A stretch of 64,000 nucleotides of DNA from Methanosarcina sp. UBA289 (GCA_002496565.1 DAKJ01000018.1:455772-519771), one strand, 5' to 3'; positions 54,551 through 63,792 are shown, numbered from the stretch's first letter. Notes: generated from the letters alone by a model not told the origin. Numbers and translations: made by a program.

Positions 54551-55005
54551 GTGAGGATTCCCAGATATTTGTAATCAAAACCACGGCAAACCAAGAAAGA
54601 TCGGTTGCAACAGCCCTTGCCAGGGTTTCGAAAAAAGAGAAGCTGGATATAAGGGCAATTCTGGCTCCTGATGAGCTAAAAGGATATGTCCTAGTCGAAG
54701 CTCCTAAATCCGGAATCGTAGAACTGGCAATCCAGACTATTCCCCATGCGAGAGCTCTTGTGAAAGGGAGCTCTTCAATTGCTGAAATAGAGCATTTCCT
54801 TAAACCCAAACCAACAGTGACAGGGATCAAGGAAGGAGCAATAATTGAAGTCACTTCGGGACCCTTTAAAGGCGAGAAAGCCCGGGTTAAAAGGGTTGAT
54901 GAAAGCCATGAGGAAATTACTGTAGAGCTGTTTGATGCTGTGGTTCCGATTCCCATCACGATTCGTGGCGATACTGTAAGGATACTGAAAAAAGAGAATG
55001 AGTGA
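54547..55005 (+). CDS. spt5: Transcription elongation factor Spt5 (NusG family)
   Basis: 152 residues: a NusG N-terminal domain (IFVIKTTANQERSVATALARV, GYVLVEAPKSGIVELAIQ) followed by a KOW domain (IIEVTSGPFKGEKARVKRVDE). Binds the RNA polymerase clamp and couples transcription to translation. The ATG at 54547 overlaps the secE stop by four bases. L11 follows 121 bp downstream. Confidence 0.95.
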   Translation: MSEDSQIFVIKTTANQERSVATALARVSKKEKLDIRAILAPDELKGYVLVEAPKSGIVELAIQTIPHARALVKGSSSIAEIEHFLKPKPTVTGIKEGAIIEVTSGPFKGEKARVKRVDESHEEITVELFDAVVPIPITIRGDTVRILKKENE

Positions 55006-55126
55006 AGTCACAGCGAGATGGAAAATACCGAAAATTCCAGCTTATTAATAAATACAATCACCAGTACTCAAAGTGGATCTAAACAGATCTGCAAACATTA
55101 TACTTATTAAAACCGGTGAGACTCAG

Positions 55127-55612
55127 ATGACAAGTATTGTTGAAGCACTTGTCCCCGGAGGAAAAGCAAATCCTGGACCACCTTTAGGTCCTGCGCTTGG
55201 TCCGCTTGGGGTCAATATAAAAGAAGTGGTCGAAAAGATCAATGAAAAAACCAGGGACTATAACGGTATGCAGGTTCCTGTAAAAGTAATTGTTGACGAC
55301 AAGAAAAATGTCGAGATCGAAGTAGGTACTCCACCTACCGCGTCCCTGATCATGAAAGAGTTGGGGATTCAAAAAGGGTCAGGAAATGCAGGAAGCGAAG
55401 TTGTTGGAAACCTCAACGTTTCGCAAGTTGCAAAGATTGCCCGCATGAAAAAGGAAGATGTACTTTCCTATGATCTCAAGGCAACAATGAAAGAAGTAAT
55501 GGGCACCTGTGTCCCTATGGGCGTGACCGTAGAGGGGGTTAAGGCTAAAGACAGCCAGAAGGCACTCGATCAGGGCAAGTTCGATGATGTGCTTGCCGGT
55601 GAGGAGTGGTAA
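55127..55612 (+). CDS. rpl11: Ribosomal protein L11
   Basis: 161 residues, normal length. Recognised by VEALVPGGKANPGPPLGPALGPLGVN and the C-terminal rRNA-binding domain (GSEVVGNLNVSQVAKIARMK). GGTGAGAC before the ATG at 55127 decides the start; the frame open to 55073 is not used. Part of the GTPase-associated centre together with L10 and L12 encoded downstream. Confidence 0.97.
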   Translation: MTSIVEALVPGGKANPGPPLGPALGPLGVNIKEVVEKINEKTRDYNGMQVPVKVIVDDKKNVEIEVGTPPTASLIMKELGIQKGSGNAGSEVVGNLNVSQVAKIARMKKEDVLSYDLKATMKEVMGTCVPMGVTVEGVKAKDSQKALDQGKFDDVLAGEEW

Positions 55613-55794
55613 ACCTTCTCATCCCTTTACTGATTAATCCGAGATTTTTCTTATCACCAATAGTTTTAAATTGGATAGGACTAATAGCTCAAGAACCTTG
55701 CATATATCATTGCAATAAATAAAAAAAGGCAGTTATTAGTGGCTTATTATTAAGAATAACAGAATTCGGATTAATGGGAAAGCCCTAAGACCAA

Positions 55795-55849
55795 CCGTAG
55801 TAAGCCGAAAAGGCTGCTTGGACATGTAAGTTCAAACACTACGGGGAGG
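55795..55849 (+). promoter_or_regulatory. Candidate L1 autoregulatory hairpin before rpl1
   Basis: CCGTAG (55795-55800) pairs with CTACGG (55839-55844), with an inner hairpin AGCC-GAAAA-GGCT (55803-55815). The last bases of the outer stem overlap the ribosome binding site GGGGAGG (55843-55849) of rpl1. Ribosomal L1 controls its own operon in bacteria and methanogens, so an RNA structure that covers the start region fits. Confidence 0.55.
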
Positions 55850-55855
55850 AACAAG

Positions 55856-56497
55856 ATGGCAGAAAAAAGCATACTGGAAGCTGTCAAGAAAGTACTTGAA
55901 GAGTCACCAAAGCGCAATTTCTCGGAAAGCGTAGACTTGGCGATTAACTTAAAGAATCTTGACATGAACCAACCAAAGAACAGAGTCGATGAAGAAGTAA
56001 TTCTTCCTCACGGGCTCGGAAAAGAACTGAAGATCGGTGTTTTTGCAAAAGGTGATGTGGGCCTGAGAGCAAAGGCTGCCGGTGCTGCGTATGTTATTTC
56101 TGATGTTGAGCTCGATGAACTGGCGGCTGACAAAAACCAAGCCAGGACTCTTGCAAACGAATATGACCTTTTTATCGCAGAAACCCAGTTTATGCCAATA
56201 ATTGGTAAGAATCTGGGTATTGTTCTTGGACCAAGAGGGAAAATGCCTATTCCGCTTTTACCTAACAAAGACATAGGCGAACTTATCCAGAGCAAACAAA
56301 ATGCGGTTAGGTTGAGGTCAAAAGACAAGCTCACTTTCCACGTGCCTGTAGGCCGAAGGAATATGAATCCCGACGACCTTGCCGAAAACATTGAGACTAT
56401 AGTGTCCAGACTGGAGCGTGTTCTGGACAAGGGCAGGCACAACCTGAGAACAGTCTATGTCACGACAACTATGGGAAAATCCGAAAGGGTGGTGTAA
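55856..56497 (+). CDS. rpl1: Ribosomal protein L1
   Basis: 213 residues. Typical archaeal L1 features: NFSESVDLAINLKNLDMNQPKNR at the N-terminus, IIGKNLGIVLGPRGKMPIPL, and HVPVGRRNMNPDDLAENIETI. Forms the L1 stalk at the tRNA exit site and probably represses its own mRNA (see the hairpin at 55795). The stop is directly followed by the start of rpl10. Confidence 0.97.
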   Translation: MAEKSILEAVKKVLEESPKRNFSESVDLAINLKNLDMNQPKNRVDEEVILPHGLGKELKIGVFAKGDVGLRAKAAGAAYVISDVELDELAADKNQARTLANEYDLFIAETQFMPIIGKNLGIVLGPRGKMPIPLLPNKDIGELIQSKQNAVRLRSKDKLTFHVPVGRRNMNPDDLAENIETIVSRLERVLDKGRHNLRTVYVTTTMGKSERVV

Positions 56498-57535
56498 ATG
56501 GCAGCGGAGAAACATCACACGGAGCACGTCCCAGAATGGAAAAAAGATGAGATAGAGAATATAAAAGAGCTCATCCGGTCCCATAAGGTCTTCGGAATGG
56601 TTGCGATTGAAGGCATTCTTGCAACCAAGATCCAGAAGATTCGCCGGGACCTTAAAGACGTTGCAGTGCTCAAGGTCTCAAGGAACACCCTTACTGAGCG
56701 GGCTTTAAACCAGCTTGGAGAAAGCATTCCCGAGATGAATAAATACCTTGACAAGCAGACTGCTCTGGTATTTACTAACGAAAGTCCCTTCAAGCTTTAC
56801 AAAGTGCTCGAACAGACAAAAACCCCTTCTCCAATTAAAGGAGGCGCAATAGCTCCTGTGGATATAATTGTTCAGAAGGGACCTACCAGTTTCCCACCTG
56901 GTCCGATTCTCGGAGAACTCCAGAGTGCAGGAATTCCCGCTGCAATAGAAGCAGGGAAAGTTGCAGTAAGGGAAACGAAGGTTGTCTGTAAAGCAGGTGA
57001 GGCAGTCCCGCAAAAGCTCGCAACCATGCTTTCAAAGCTGGAGATATACCCTCTCATTGTAGGGCTGGACTTAAGAGCCGCCTATGACGATGGGACAATT
57101 TACGAGCCGGAACTCCTTGCAATTGACGAAAGCCAATACTTCTCTGATATTATCAGAGCAGCTCAGAACGCTTTCAATCTCTCTGTCAACACTGCATACC
57201 CGACAAGCGCAACAATCGGCACCCTGCTGGCAAAAGCCTTTGCAGAATCAAAGAACCTTGGTGTCAATGCTGTCGTGTTTGATTCCGGAGTCATGGACGC
57301 CTTGCTGGCAAAAGCCCATGTCCAAATGACATCCGTTGCATCCAAAGCCGCAGACAAAGATGCAAATGCCGTGGATGACCAACTGAGGGAAGTTCTCGGA
57401 GCAGCCGCAAGCTCAGCAGCCGCAGCAGCCAAGGCACCCGAGAAGAAAGAAGAAGTAAAGGAAGAAGAGGAAGAAGAGGAAGAAGACCACTCCGAAGAAG
57501 ACGGAATGGCTGGTCTCGGTGCCCTTTTCGGATAA
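56498..57535 (+). CDS. rpl10: Ribosomal protein L10 (P0)
   Basis: 345 residues. The N-terminal rRNA-binding domain (WKKDEIENIKELIRSHKVFGMVAI, KVSRNTLTERAL), the archaeal insertion and a C-terminal helical spine for L12 dimers are present, ending in an Ala-rich hinge and the acidic tail [22 protein letters not shown] shared with L12. It forms the base of the ribosomal stalk that recruits translation factors. It begins the base after the rpl1 stop. Confidence 0.96.
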   Translation: MAAEKHHTEHVPEWKKDEIENIKELIRSHKVFGMVAIEGILATKIQKIRRDLKDVAVLKVSRNTLTERALNQLGESIPEMNKYLDKQTALVFTNESPFKLYKVLEQTKTPSPIKGGAIAPVDIIVQKGPTSFPPGPILGELQSAGIPAAIEAGKVAVRETKVVCKAGEAVPQKLATMLSKLEIYPLIVGLDLRAAYDDGTIYEPELLAIDESQYFSDIIRAAQNAFNLSVNTAYPTSATIGTLLAKAFAESKNLGVNAVVFDSGVMDALLAKAHVQMTSVASKAADKDANAVDDQLREVLGAAASSAAAAAKAPEKKEEVKEEEEEEEEDHSEEDGMAGLGALFG

Positions 57536-57571
57536 ACAAATTTACGATAATTGAAACTTAGGTGATTAATG

Positions 57572-57886
57572 ATGGAATATATATATGCAGCTCTCTTATT
57601 GCACAACGCTGGTAAAGCAATTACCGAAGAAGCAATCACTGCCGTTCTCCAGGCAGCAGGTATCGAAGTTAACGAAGCTAGAGTAAAGGCCCTTGTCGCA
57701 GCCCTTGAAGGCGTAGACATCGAAGAAGCAATTGCAAAGGCAGCATTTGCAGCTCCAGCAGCCGCAGCAGCCCCAGCAGCCGCAGCCCCAGCAGCAGAAG
57801 AAGCTCCTGCTGAAGAAGAGAAAGAAGAGGAAGAGGACCACTCTGAAGAAGACGGAATGGCCGGCCTCGGTGCTCTCTTCGGATAA
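57572..57886 (+). CDS. rpl12: Ribosomal protein L12 (P1-like)
   Basis: 104 residues. The N-terminal dimerisation domain ([20 protein letters not shown]), an Ala/Pro hinge ([19 protein letters not shown]) and the same acidic C-terminal tail as L10 ([16 protein letters not shown]). The tail binds translational GTPases. The ATG at 57572 is five bases after GGTGAT; the ATG at 57569 is too close to it. A strong terminator follows. Confidence 0.96.
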   Translation: MEYIYAALLLHNAGKAITEEAITAVLQAAGIEVNEARVKALVAALEGVDIEEAIAKAAFAAPAAAAAPAAAAPAAEEAPAEEEKEEEEDHSEEDGMAGLGALFG

Positions 57887-57912
57887 ACACAAATAAAACT
57901 TTGATACCTACA

Positions 57913-57941
57913 GCTCGCCCTACGGCGAGCATTCTTTTTTT
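57913..57941 (+). terminator. Intrinsic terminator of the ribosomal stalk operon
   Basis: GCTCGCC-CTAC-GGCGAGC (57913-57930) is a perfect 7-bp GC stem with a four-base loop, followed by ATTCTTTTTTT. Confidence 0.9.
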
Positions 57942-58388
57942 CAATAGAAACTTTAGCAGTAGTTTAATAACGTAGAATTAGCTGATTTTAATATAGAATT
58001 CTTTATCTTTTCTAGTCAATTCTCTGTTATAATGTCCAATTTGTTTGGATTATAAAAACACAATCTGCTCAGGCTAAAAGCGATAATAGAGCCATTAGAG
58101 AATCGATACCAAAACTCATATTATTACAAATCATTAAAATTTTTTGAGTCATTTTCCTAATTAAAATAAGATTGATTTTCTAAAATCCAATATTCAAAGA
58201 AACTAATAAAGAGCTAATAAGGTATGCTTTTCAAAAGATTATAAGCTTAAATTTTGAAACTAACCTGTTATTTTTATTTATTGAATTGAACCCAGGCAGT
58301 AGAAAAAAATTTATATTCTGAAGTTAATACTGTCTCAAGTATATGTAAGATTTACGTATACTTTGGGAAACTTTTGAAATTAATAATT
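57942..58388. other. Intergenic region
   Basis: 450 bp, AT-rich; nothing coding is seen on either strand. Confidence 0.35.
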
Positions 58389-58596
58389 TTTTAAAGAAGT
58401 ATGGATAGGCCGGTGGGACCCATCATCATCCACGTACTTAGAAAAGAAGATATGGGACCATCAGGGAGGAAGTAACCTCCAGCTTACAGTACACGTGAAA
58501 GGCCTCCAGAATGTGCACAACTGGCGGCTGAGGGTTGTAGATAGTGCAGCAGGAGACGAAGGATCGATAACCGAATTCTATGACCTGATAGGGTGA
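58389..58596 (+). pseudogene. Startless 68-codon open frame, unrecognised gene relic
   Basis: In contrast to its AT-rich surroundings this stretch has balanced composition and encodes, up to TGA 58594-58596, a protein-like sequence (VWIGRWDPSSSTYLEKK, NLQLTVHVKGLQNVHNW, RLRVVDSAAGDEGSITEFY). No start codon or ribosome binding site is in frame, and a TAA lies upstream of 58389. It looks like the 3' end of a lost gene. No family recognised. Confidence 0.5.
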
Positions 58597-58637
58597 ACAA
58601 TTTTCACACGATTTTTATATTTTATGGCGATGATTTA

Positions 58638-59279
58638 ATGAGGATAAAAATCGCACTGGCATTGATGTCTGCTATCTTTATGATGTACTGGGCTCTAATG
58701 TTAATAAGCTATATACGCTACTTATTGATAACAACATTAAATCTGTCTTTTATTGGTTTTATAAATTTAATGAGCATTATTTCATTTTTGGGTTCCGTTC
58801 TTTTTTTGGTGGAAACAAGAAAAGTACTACCCAGATGGTATCTGGCAGTCCCATTATGTATTTCTCTATTTATACTGGTTATCGTAAATCTTTGGATTAT
58901 TTATAGTGGTAGAGAACTTCTTAGTGACCAGATCGGCATCGCAGAAACACTCGTGATGCTATTTATGGCGTTACTATCTCCGTTCTCGGCACTGGTCTTC
59001 TTATCTATGGATAGACATCCTGACTCGATGAATGTATATCTTGCAGTTTCATATGTAGCAAGTATGCTTTCGATGCTACTCCTTTTCTTCACGCTCAGTG
59101 GACTTTCACATTCACTTTCAAGAGGAGGGCCGACTTTTGATGCTGTTGTCGCTTTTCAGGCATTTTATTGGTGCTTTGTGATGCCGGTTATAGGAATGTG
59201 TTTTTTAGTTAGAGCAATAACATACAGGAATCCTGGAAACGTTTTAAGTCCGGTAACTGTTAAGCTCACTCAAAATTAG
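58638..59279 (+). CDS. Multi-pass membrane protein of unknown function
   Basis: 213 residues, about six membrane segments (for example IALALMSAIFMMYWALMLI, LIGFINLMSIISFLGSVLF-type, YLAVPLCISLFILVIVNLWI, IAETLVMLFMALLSPFSALV, MLSMLLLFFTLSGL, FYWCFVMPVIGMCFLV) with short polar loops. No domain is recognised; it resembles membrane sensor modules without a kinase. The frame is open from GTG 58593, but that overlaps the relic's stop; ATG 58638 just before the first membrane segment is likelier. The ribosome binding site is weak. Confidence 0.6.
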   Translation: MRIKIALALMSAIFMMYWALMLISYIRYLLITTLNLSFIGFINLMSIISFLGSVLFLVETRKVLPRWYLAVPLCISLFILVIVNLWIIYSGRELLSDQIGIAETLVMLFMALLSPFSALVFLSMDRHPDSMNVYLAVSYVASMLSMLLLFFTLSGLSHSLSRGGPTFDAVVAFQAFYWCFVMPVIGMCFLVRAITYRNPGNVLSPVTVKLTQN

Positions 59280-59561
59280 TTATGAATAAATTAGCAGTTA
59301 ACTCAGTTTTTATTTATTTACAAGGAATTTTTCACACGATTCTTGGCAAATAACTTTGACTTAGCTTACTTTGATATCATATCTGGTCACTCTCTAGGTA
59401 TTAAATGGTTTACAAATTATCCGCGAGCTTTGGCTCATAAGTCAGTAAGCTAGATGGAGTTGAAAAAATGTGTTACAAACTATCTCTCCAAAAAAAGGTT
59501 ATAATAGAAAAGATAATGAATAATAAGCAGTCTTCTGCAAAAAAATAGATAAGAGATTTCT

Positions 59562-60554
59562 ATGTCCCGATTTGACCCCATCCTGGCTTCGAGAGCGCTC
59601 TGGCAGATCCGAGTAAGAAAGCGTCCTTTTGTTCTCTCCCACGGTGTAAATGCCCGCTGCAATATGCGCTGCAAATTCTGTGAGTACTGGAAGAAAACCG
59701 GAGAAGAGCCAACTAGAGAAGAGATTTTCAAATTATTAGATGATGCGAGAGAATTCGGAATCGGAGTTTATAATGCCTGGACCGTAGAGCCACTCCTTCG
59801 GAAAGATCTGCCCCAGATTATGGCACATGCCAAAAAAATCGGACTAATCACTTCTATGGTCACAAATGGAAAACTGCTCTACGAGAGGGCAGAAGAACTA
59901 AGAGATGTGGACTATCTTTCAGTTTCCGTGGACGGGGTAGAGAGTTATAAAGAAATCCGCAAGATGGACTTCGAAACCCTGCTGAAGGGTTTAAAAAGAG
60001 CTATAGAGGTTAGAAAACTCCAGAAAAAGAAGAACCCAATCCTGATGAACTGCGTACTTACAGGGAAAAACCTGGACGACATCGAGACCCTTATTTTGCT
60101 TGCAAAAAAACTACGTGTAAAGGTTTCCTTCGAGCCTGTCCACGAGTTTCCAGGAATCAGTGAGGAGATCTGGAACGAAATCGGAATCCGTGATATGGAA
60201 AAATTCCGCAATACCGTTGACCGAATAATCGAGCTTAAGAAGCAACGCTACCCGATAATTAATTCAATAACGTACCTCAAAATGGTCAGGGACGAGGAAA
60301 TGGACTACAGGTGCAGAGCCAGCGGGATTATTATGAATGTGACGCATGACGGCACCCTCGAAACCTGTCGTGTGCAGAATGAACCCCTTGGAAACGTTAT
60401 CTGGGATGGCTTTCAGAGCGTCTGGGAAAACTCGGAAGAGCATAGAAAGGAAATTGTCAAAAATTGCCAGGGATGTCTCTTTTTTGGATATGCGGAAAAC
60501 AGTTTAATGCAAAGCTTTAACCCTGAAGTTCTGATGCATTATGAGTGGATGTAA
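59562..60554 (+). CDS. Radical SAM protein with SPASM/twitch-like C-terminus
   Basis: 330 residues. The radical SAM motif CNMRCKFC (CxxxCxxC, about residue 32-39) is followed by YNAWTVEPLLRKDLPQIM, where the usual GGEP strand reads TVEP, and VSVDGVESYKEIRK. Near the C-terminus Cys residues in DYRCRASG, LETCRVQN and KNCQGCLFFG form a possible second Fe-S site. Resembles the HpnH/MoaA-like group of hopanoid, heme or peptide-modifying enzymes, but the substrate cannot be told. GAGATTTCT precedes the ATG. It is transcribed alone. Confidence 0.88.
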   Translation: MSRFDPILASRALWQIRVRKRPFVLSHGVNARCNMRCKFCEYWKKTGEEPTREEIFKLLDDAREFGIGVYNAWTVEPLLRKDLPQIMAHAKKIGLITSMVTNGKLLYERAEELRDVDYLSVSVDGVESYKEIRKMDFETLLKGLKRAIEVRKLQKKKNPILMNCVLTGKNLDDIETLILLAKKLRVKVSFEPVHEFPGISEEIWNEIGIRDMEKFRNTVDRIIELKKQRYPIINSITYLKMVRDEEMDYRCRASGIIMNVTHDGTLETCRVQNEPLGNVIWDGFQSVWENSEEHRKEIVKNCQGCLFFGYAENSLMQSFNPEVLMHYEWM

Positions 60555-61101
60555 CGCCCGAGTTCCGCCACCCGAGTCCCGTCCGGGGGGATGGTGCCCT
60601 TTTCGCTCGTTTCGTTCGCTCAAGTGGACTAAACCTTTGTAGGCATACTTTTTGTGAAAACTGGGCAAATCAAAATGCCTACAAAACGTTTTTTAATTTT
60701 ATGGTTTCAAGACCTTCGTGCCTTGAATCTAGAGGCTTATGGGAGCATGAAAAGGAACGCTACCAAAAAGAATTATATAAAAATTGCTAAATATTATAGT
60801 AATAATCAGTTATTTGGGTTTATTTGCAGCAACTAGTGAAAAACACAGTTCTGGGAGAGTGTGAAGAGCTACCGGTCTTTCGGCTTTGAGAGAATCAAAA
60901 TACCTTCGCAGCTATAAAGATACAAATATTCAAGAAAGATAAGAATTCTCCTTTGGGAAAAATCCATAAGGCATAAAACTTCTTTTGCTGTGAACTAATT
61001 TGGTTCTATCCTCCCGTTATTACTCTTTCCCTATTTGCTGACAGGAACCTTACCTTGTATCAGGAGAAAATTAATAGAATCGGACCAATGGAGGAAAAAT
61101 C
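60555..61101. other. Intergenic region
   Basis: About 550 bp. Just after the radical SAM gene is a GC-rich stretch (60556-60640, containing CCCGTCCGGGGGGATGG and CGCTCGTTTCGTTCGCTC) that stands out from AT-rich flanks, perhaps a structured 3' end or old insertion. No gene is seen. Confidence 0.35.
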
Positions 61102-61290
61102 ATGAAAATGAAAGGGAGTGGAACACGGTTAGATCCTATATGTAATATGGATGTTACAGAAAGAGATGTTACATACAAAAGTGACTACAAGGGAAGAACT
61201 TATTATTTTTGTTCGTATGAATGCATGAAGAGATTCCAAGATGACCCGGAAAAGTACGTCAGCTTTCATAGCAAGGAAGCTAAGGTATAA
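61102..61290 (+). CDS. YHS domain protein
   Basis: 62 residues, nearly all one YHS domain: DPICNMDVTERDVTYKSDYKGRTYYFCSYECMKRFQDDPEKY. The Cys of DPICNMDV and the Cys pair of FCSYEC are the metal-binding positions of the family, which is often found in copper or heavy-metal handling proteins and P-type ATPases. Here it is free-standing, with GGAGG seven bases before the ATG. A metal carrier role is likely but the metal is not known. Confidence 0.88.
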   Translation: MKMKGSGTRLDPICNMDVTERDVTYKSDYKGRTYYFCSYECMKRFQDDPEKYVSFHSKEAKV

Positions 61291-61305
61291 AGGCTTCTCT
61301 TTTAC

Positions 61306-61500
61306 CTAGTTCTGTTTATTCAGCATCCTTAAAGCTTCAACCGTAGCCCACCTGACTTCAGGATCAGGATCATTTATGTTTTTGACAAGGGAGAGTTGTT
61401 GCTTTTTGATCACCTATTTTTGAGACAGTCTTTTCAGCATATCGTTTGACCTGGGGTTACTATTACCCACTGCCTGAATGAAAAGATGAAGACTTCTACA
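61306..61500 (-). pseudogene. HEAT-repeat protein relic
   Basis: On the minus strand one HEAT repeat reads SLVKNINDPDPEVRWATVEALRMLNKQN to TAG 61306-61308; another frame just upstream carries YAEKTVSKIGDQKATTLP, the preceding repeat. At least one frameshift and one stop separate them, and no start is found. PBS-lyase HEAT repeat proteins are common in Methanosarcina; this is a decayed tail of one. Confidence 0.6.
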
Positions 61501-61526
61501 TCTTCCAGAAGTGATCTGCAAGCTTT

Positions 61527-62315
61527 TTACATTATTTTTATTGCAACCTCATCCCCATTTTTAAGCCCGAACTGACGTGAAGCATTTCCTTTATTTACTG
61601 CAATTTCCAGAAAGCCATGACTGCCTATAAGGGCAAGGGGTTCCTCTGGCTTGACAAAACCATAGGTCTGAACAAAAGAAATCCTTCTGCCATTTACTTC
61701 TATCTGCGAGCCAAAAGTAGAGAATTTTAAAACCACTTCTTCCGGGATATTAGTGATTATATTTCCGAAGTTGTCTGCAAAAATAACCTCACCTACAAGG
61801 AAGGGACCATCAATTCCGAAATTTTCGAAATCAAGGTCAACAAAATCCGAGATTTCCGGGCCTACAGCCTTGATAGGCGTGCCTTTTGAAAGGTGAGCTC
61901 CTGTAGGCGCAAAAATATCCCTGCCATGGAAAGTTGCGGAAATTCCTGATTTGAGCATAAGTTCAGAATTTGTGATTTCGTAGACTTCCATTTCGCCAAG
62001 GCAGCGAGCTGCAGGGATCAGGAGCCCGTTGTCAGGGCCGATAAAAAACTGTTCTTCTCCTGCACGGCCTGCTTTTATGGCAAGAGCACGGCGAGAAGTC
62101 CCGACTCCGGGATCGATAACGCCAATATGCACGGTTCCCTGTGGGAAATACCGAACAAGAGAATAGAGCGCAAAAGCCCCTTCCCGGATTCCGGCCTGCC
62201 GGATGGAATGGGTTATATCGATAATCTGTACCGTCGGGTTTATTCCCAGAATAACGGCTTTCATGGCTGCGGGATAAAGGTCTCCAAAATCGGTAGTCAA
62301 GGAAATTAAGGGCAT
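61527..62315 (-). CDS. SAM hydroxide adenosyltransferase (DUF62)
   Basis: 262 residues. Motifs of the family: LISLTTDFGDLYP at the start, IIDITHSI, GVIDPGVGTSRR, FIGPDNGLLIPAA, FHGRDIFAPTGAHL and, in the C-domain, FADNFGNIITNIP. The enzyme splits S-adenosylmethionine with hydroxide to adenosine and methionine, relatives of fluorinase and chlorinase. It may remove surplus or damaged SAM. ATG 62315 behind GTGATAG is favoured over GTG 62324. Confidence 0.92.
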   Translation of the reverse strand: MPLISLTTDFGDLYPAAMKAVILGINPTVQIIDITHSIRQAGIREGAFALYSLVRYFPQGTVHIGVIDPGVGTSRRALAIKAGRAGEEQFFIGPDNGLLIPAARCLGEMEVYEITNSELMLKSGISATFHGRDIFAPTGAHLSKGTPIKAVGPEISDFVDLDFENFGIDGPFLVGEVIFADNFGNIITNIPEEVVLKFSTFGSQIEVNGRRISFVQTYGFVKPEEPLALIGSHGFLEIAVNKGNASRQFGLKNGDEVAIKIM

Positions 62316-62425
62316 AACTATCACTAGGCTTTTTTCTATTTTATAATATACAAGGTTGGGAAATTATATTAAGATGTGAGAGAGTACATGTTGACATTGG
62401 AAATATAGAGAAAAATAGAAGAAGC

Positions 62426-62950
62426 ATGAAGAAAATGAAATATAATAAAATATTATTCATACTAATTATCTTAAGCCTAGCTCTTCTTGCATTAGGATGC
62501 GAGGAAAAAATGAACGCTGGACCGATAGTAAAGTCTCTACAGGAACCTTCTACCGAATTCTATATTTTGGGACCTGAAGGGAGAGCTGAGAACTATCCTA
62601 CTGAATATATACTCGGGGAGAATGGAACCCTAATTGTGGGAATTGTAAACCATGAGCAGAAGCCCGTAAACTATACGATGGAAGTCACGCTCGAAGAAAC
62701 GCCTCTGCCTTTGCCGGCTGATTGGAAAAACGTATACCTCGAAAACAACGAGACACTGGAGAAAACTGTTACTATAACTCCTCCCTTTAAGGGAACGGAC
62801 ATGAGGCTTGCATTTTTGCTCTATAATGAAGACGAAAAGAACACATTTGAAGATAATATCAGCGTACCTTACAGGAACCTGAATCTATGGATAAATGTAA
62901 CAACGCAGAATCTCTCGAAGAATACTTCAACTCCGTTAACGGCGACATAA
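62426..62950 (+). CDS. DUF1616 domain lipoprotein
   Basis: 174 residues. A lipoprotein signal (FILIILSLALLALGC, lipobox ALGC at Cys25) is followed by a DUF1616-like beta domain: EFYILGPEGRAENYPTEY, GENGTLIVGIVNHEQKPVNYTMEV and TPPFKGTDMRLAFLLYN. DUF1616 domains are widespread in methanogen membrane proteins, where they lie outside the cell. This version has no further membrane segments, so it is tethered only by lipid. Transcribed rightward, divergent from the SAM hydrolase. Confidence 0.85.
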   Translation: MKKMKYNKILFILIILSLALLALGCEEKMNAGPIVKSLQEPSTEFYILGPEGRAENYPTEYILGENGTLIVGIVNHEQKPVNYTMEVTLEETPLPLPADWKNVYLENNETLEKTVTITPPFKGTDMRLAFLLYNEDEKNTFEDNISVPYRNLNLWINVTTQNLSKNTSTPLTAT

Positions 62951-63297
62951 GCAACTGAGCTGAGATTCAGCATCGAACTCTGCCTTCTCAAGAAAGCTGA
63001 AATTTAAAACTTCGAAATCCATAAAAAAGAAAGGTTAGCTTCTTGTTTCAGCGAAATCGGAGGACACATAGCCCTGTTCCACATTTTACGCAGGCAAAGA
63101 GATTGATTTCGGGAAAAGACATGATATTTCCTGAAACAGCCCTGAACAGCCTGAAAAAACCTGAAAAACCTTTTATCATGCGCTATTTTATGAGAATAAT
63201 ATGGTTTGAGAATAATAGATAGGTTACAGAAAAATGACAATAAGCGATGAAAATAACATCATTGAGATCTCAGGATATGGTCAATTTAAGTCACTTT
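62951..63297. other. Intergenic region
   Basis: About 350 bp; a run of similar short words (CCTGAAACAGCCCTGAACAGCC-type repeats near 63130-63170) is the only feature. No gene is seen. Confidence 0.35.
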
Positions 63298-63792
63298 TTA
63301 GGTCACTTGCCACTTATTTTCTTCAATTTTTTCTTCAAGTTTTAATAAAAATTCCTTTATATCCAGTCCACTGGCATAACCCGTAAGCTTTCCATCTGTG
63401 CCTATGACCCTGTGGCAGGGAATAATTATCGCGATTGGATTTCGGTTATTTGCAAGCCCTACAGCTCTATAAGCCCTGGGCTTTCCGATAGATACAGCTA
63501 TTTCTTTATAAGTTCTGGTCTCCCCATAAGGGATTTCGCATAAAGCCTTCCAGACAGACTTTTGAAAATCCGTTCCCTCGGGAGCCAGCTTAAGATCAAA
63601 GGATTCGAGTTCCCCAGAAAAATAAGCTTCAAGCTGCCTGGCAGCCTCCCTGAAGAACTCTTTATTTTCTATCCAGTCTTCAGGGATTTTCACTTTCTTC
63701 TCGCCTTTCAGGAAAATAAGATGTTTTAGTCCTTCTTTATTCCCTGCCAGAAGAATGGGCCCAATTGGGGATTCTATTATATCGTAGTACAT
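63298..63792 (-). CDS. ogt: Methylated-DNA-[protein]-cysteine S-methyltransferase
   Basis: Repairs O6-alkylguanine by taking the alkyl group onto its own Cys. 164 residues. The active-site motif IIPCHRVIG is intact, preceded by the DNA-binding helix (FQKSVWKALCEIPYGETRTYKEIA) with the conserved Arg of the finger in PRAYRAVGLANNRNP. GGAG directly touches the first ATG (63801), so the second ATG at 63792 (MYYDIIESP) with a nine-base gap is preferred. Confidence 0.93.
   Translation of the reverse strand: MYYDIIESPIGPILLAGNKEGLKHLIFLKGEKKVKIPEDWIENKEFFREAARQLEAYFSGELESFDLKLAPEGTDFQKSVWKALCEIPYGETRTYKEIAVSIGKPRAYRAVGLANNRNPIAIIIPCHRVIGTDGKLTGYASGLDIKEFLLKLEEKIEENKWQVT

Noticed and set aside
57542..57944. 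Leftward frames opposite rpl10 and rpl12 rich in Leu/Ser
   Set aside because: They are the complements of the Ala/Glu-rich hinge and tail codons of the stalk proteins.
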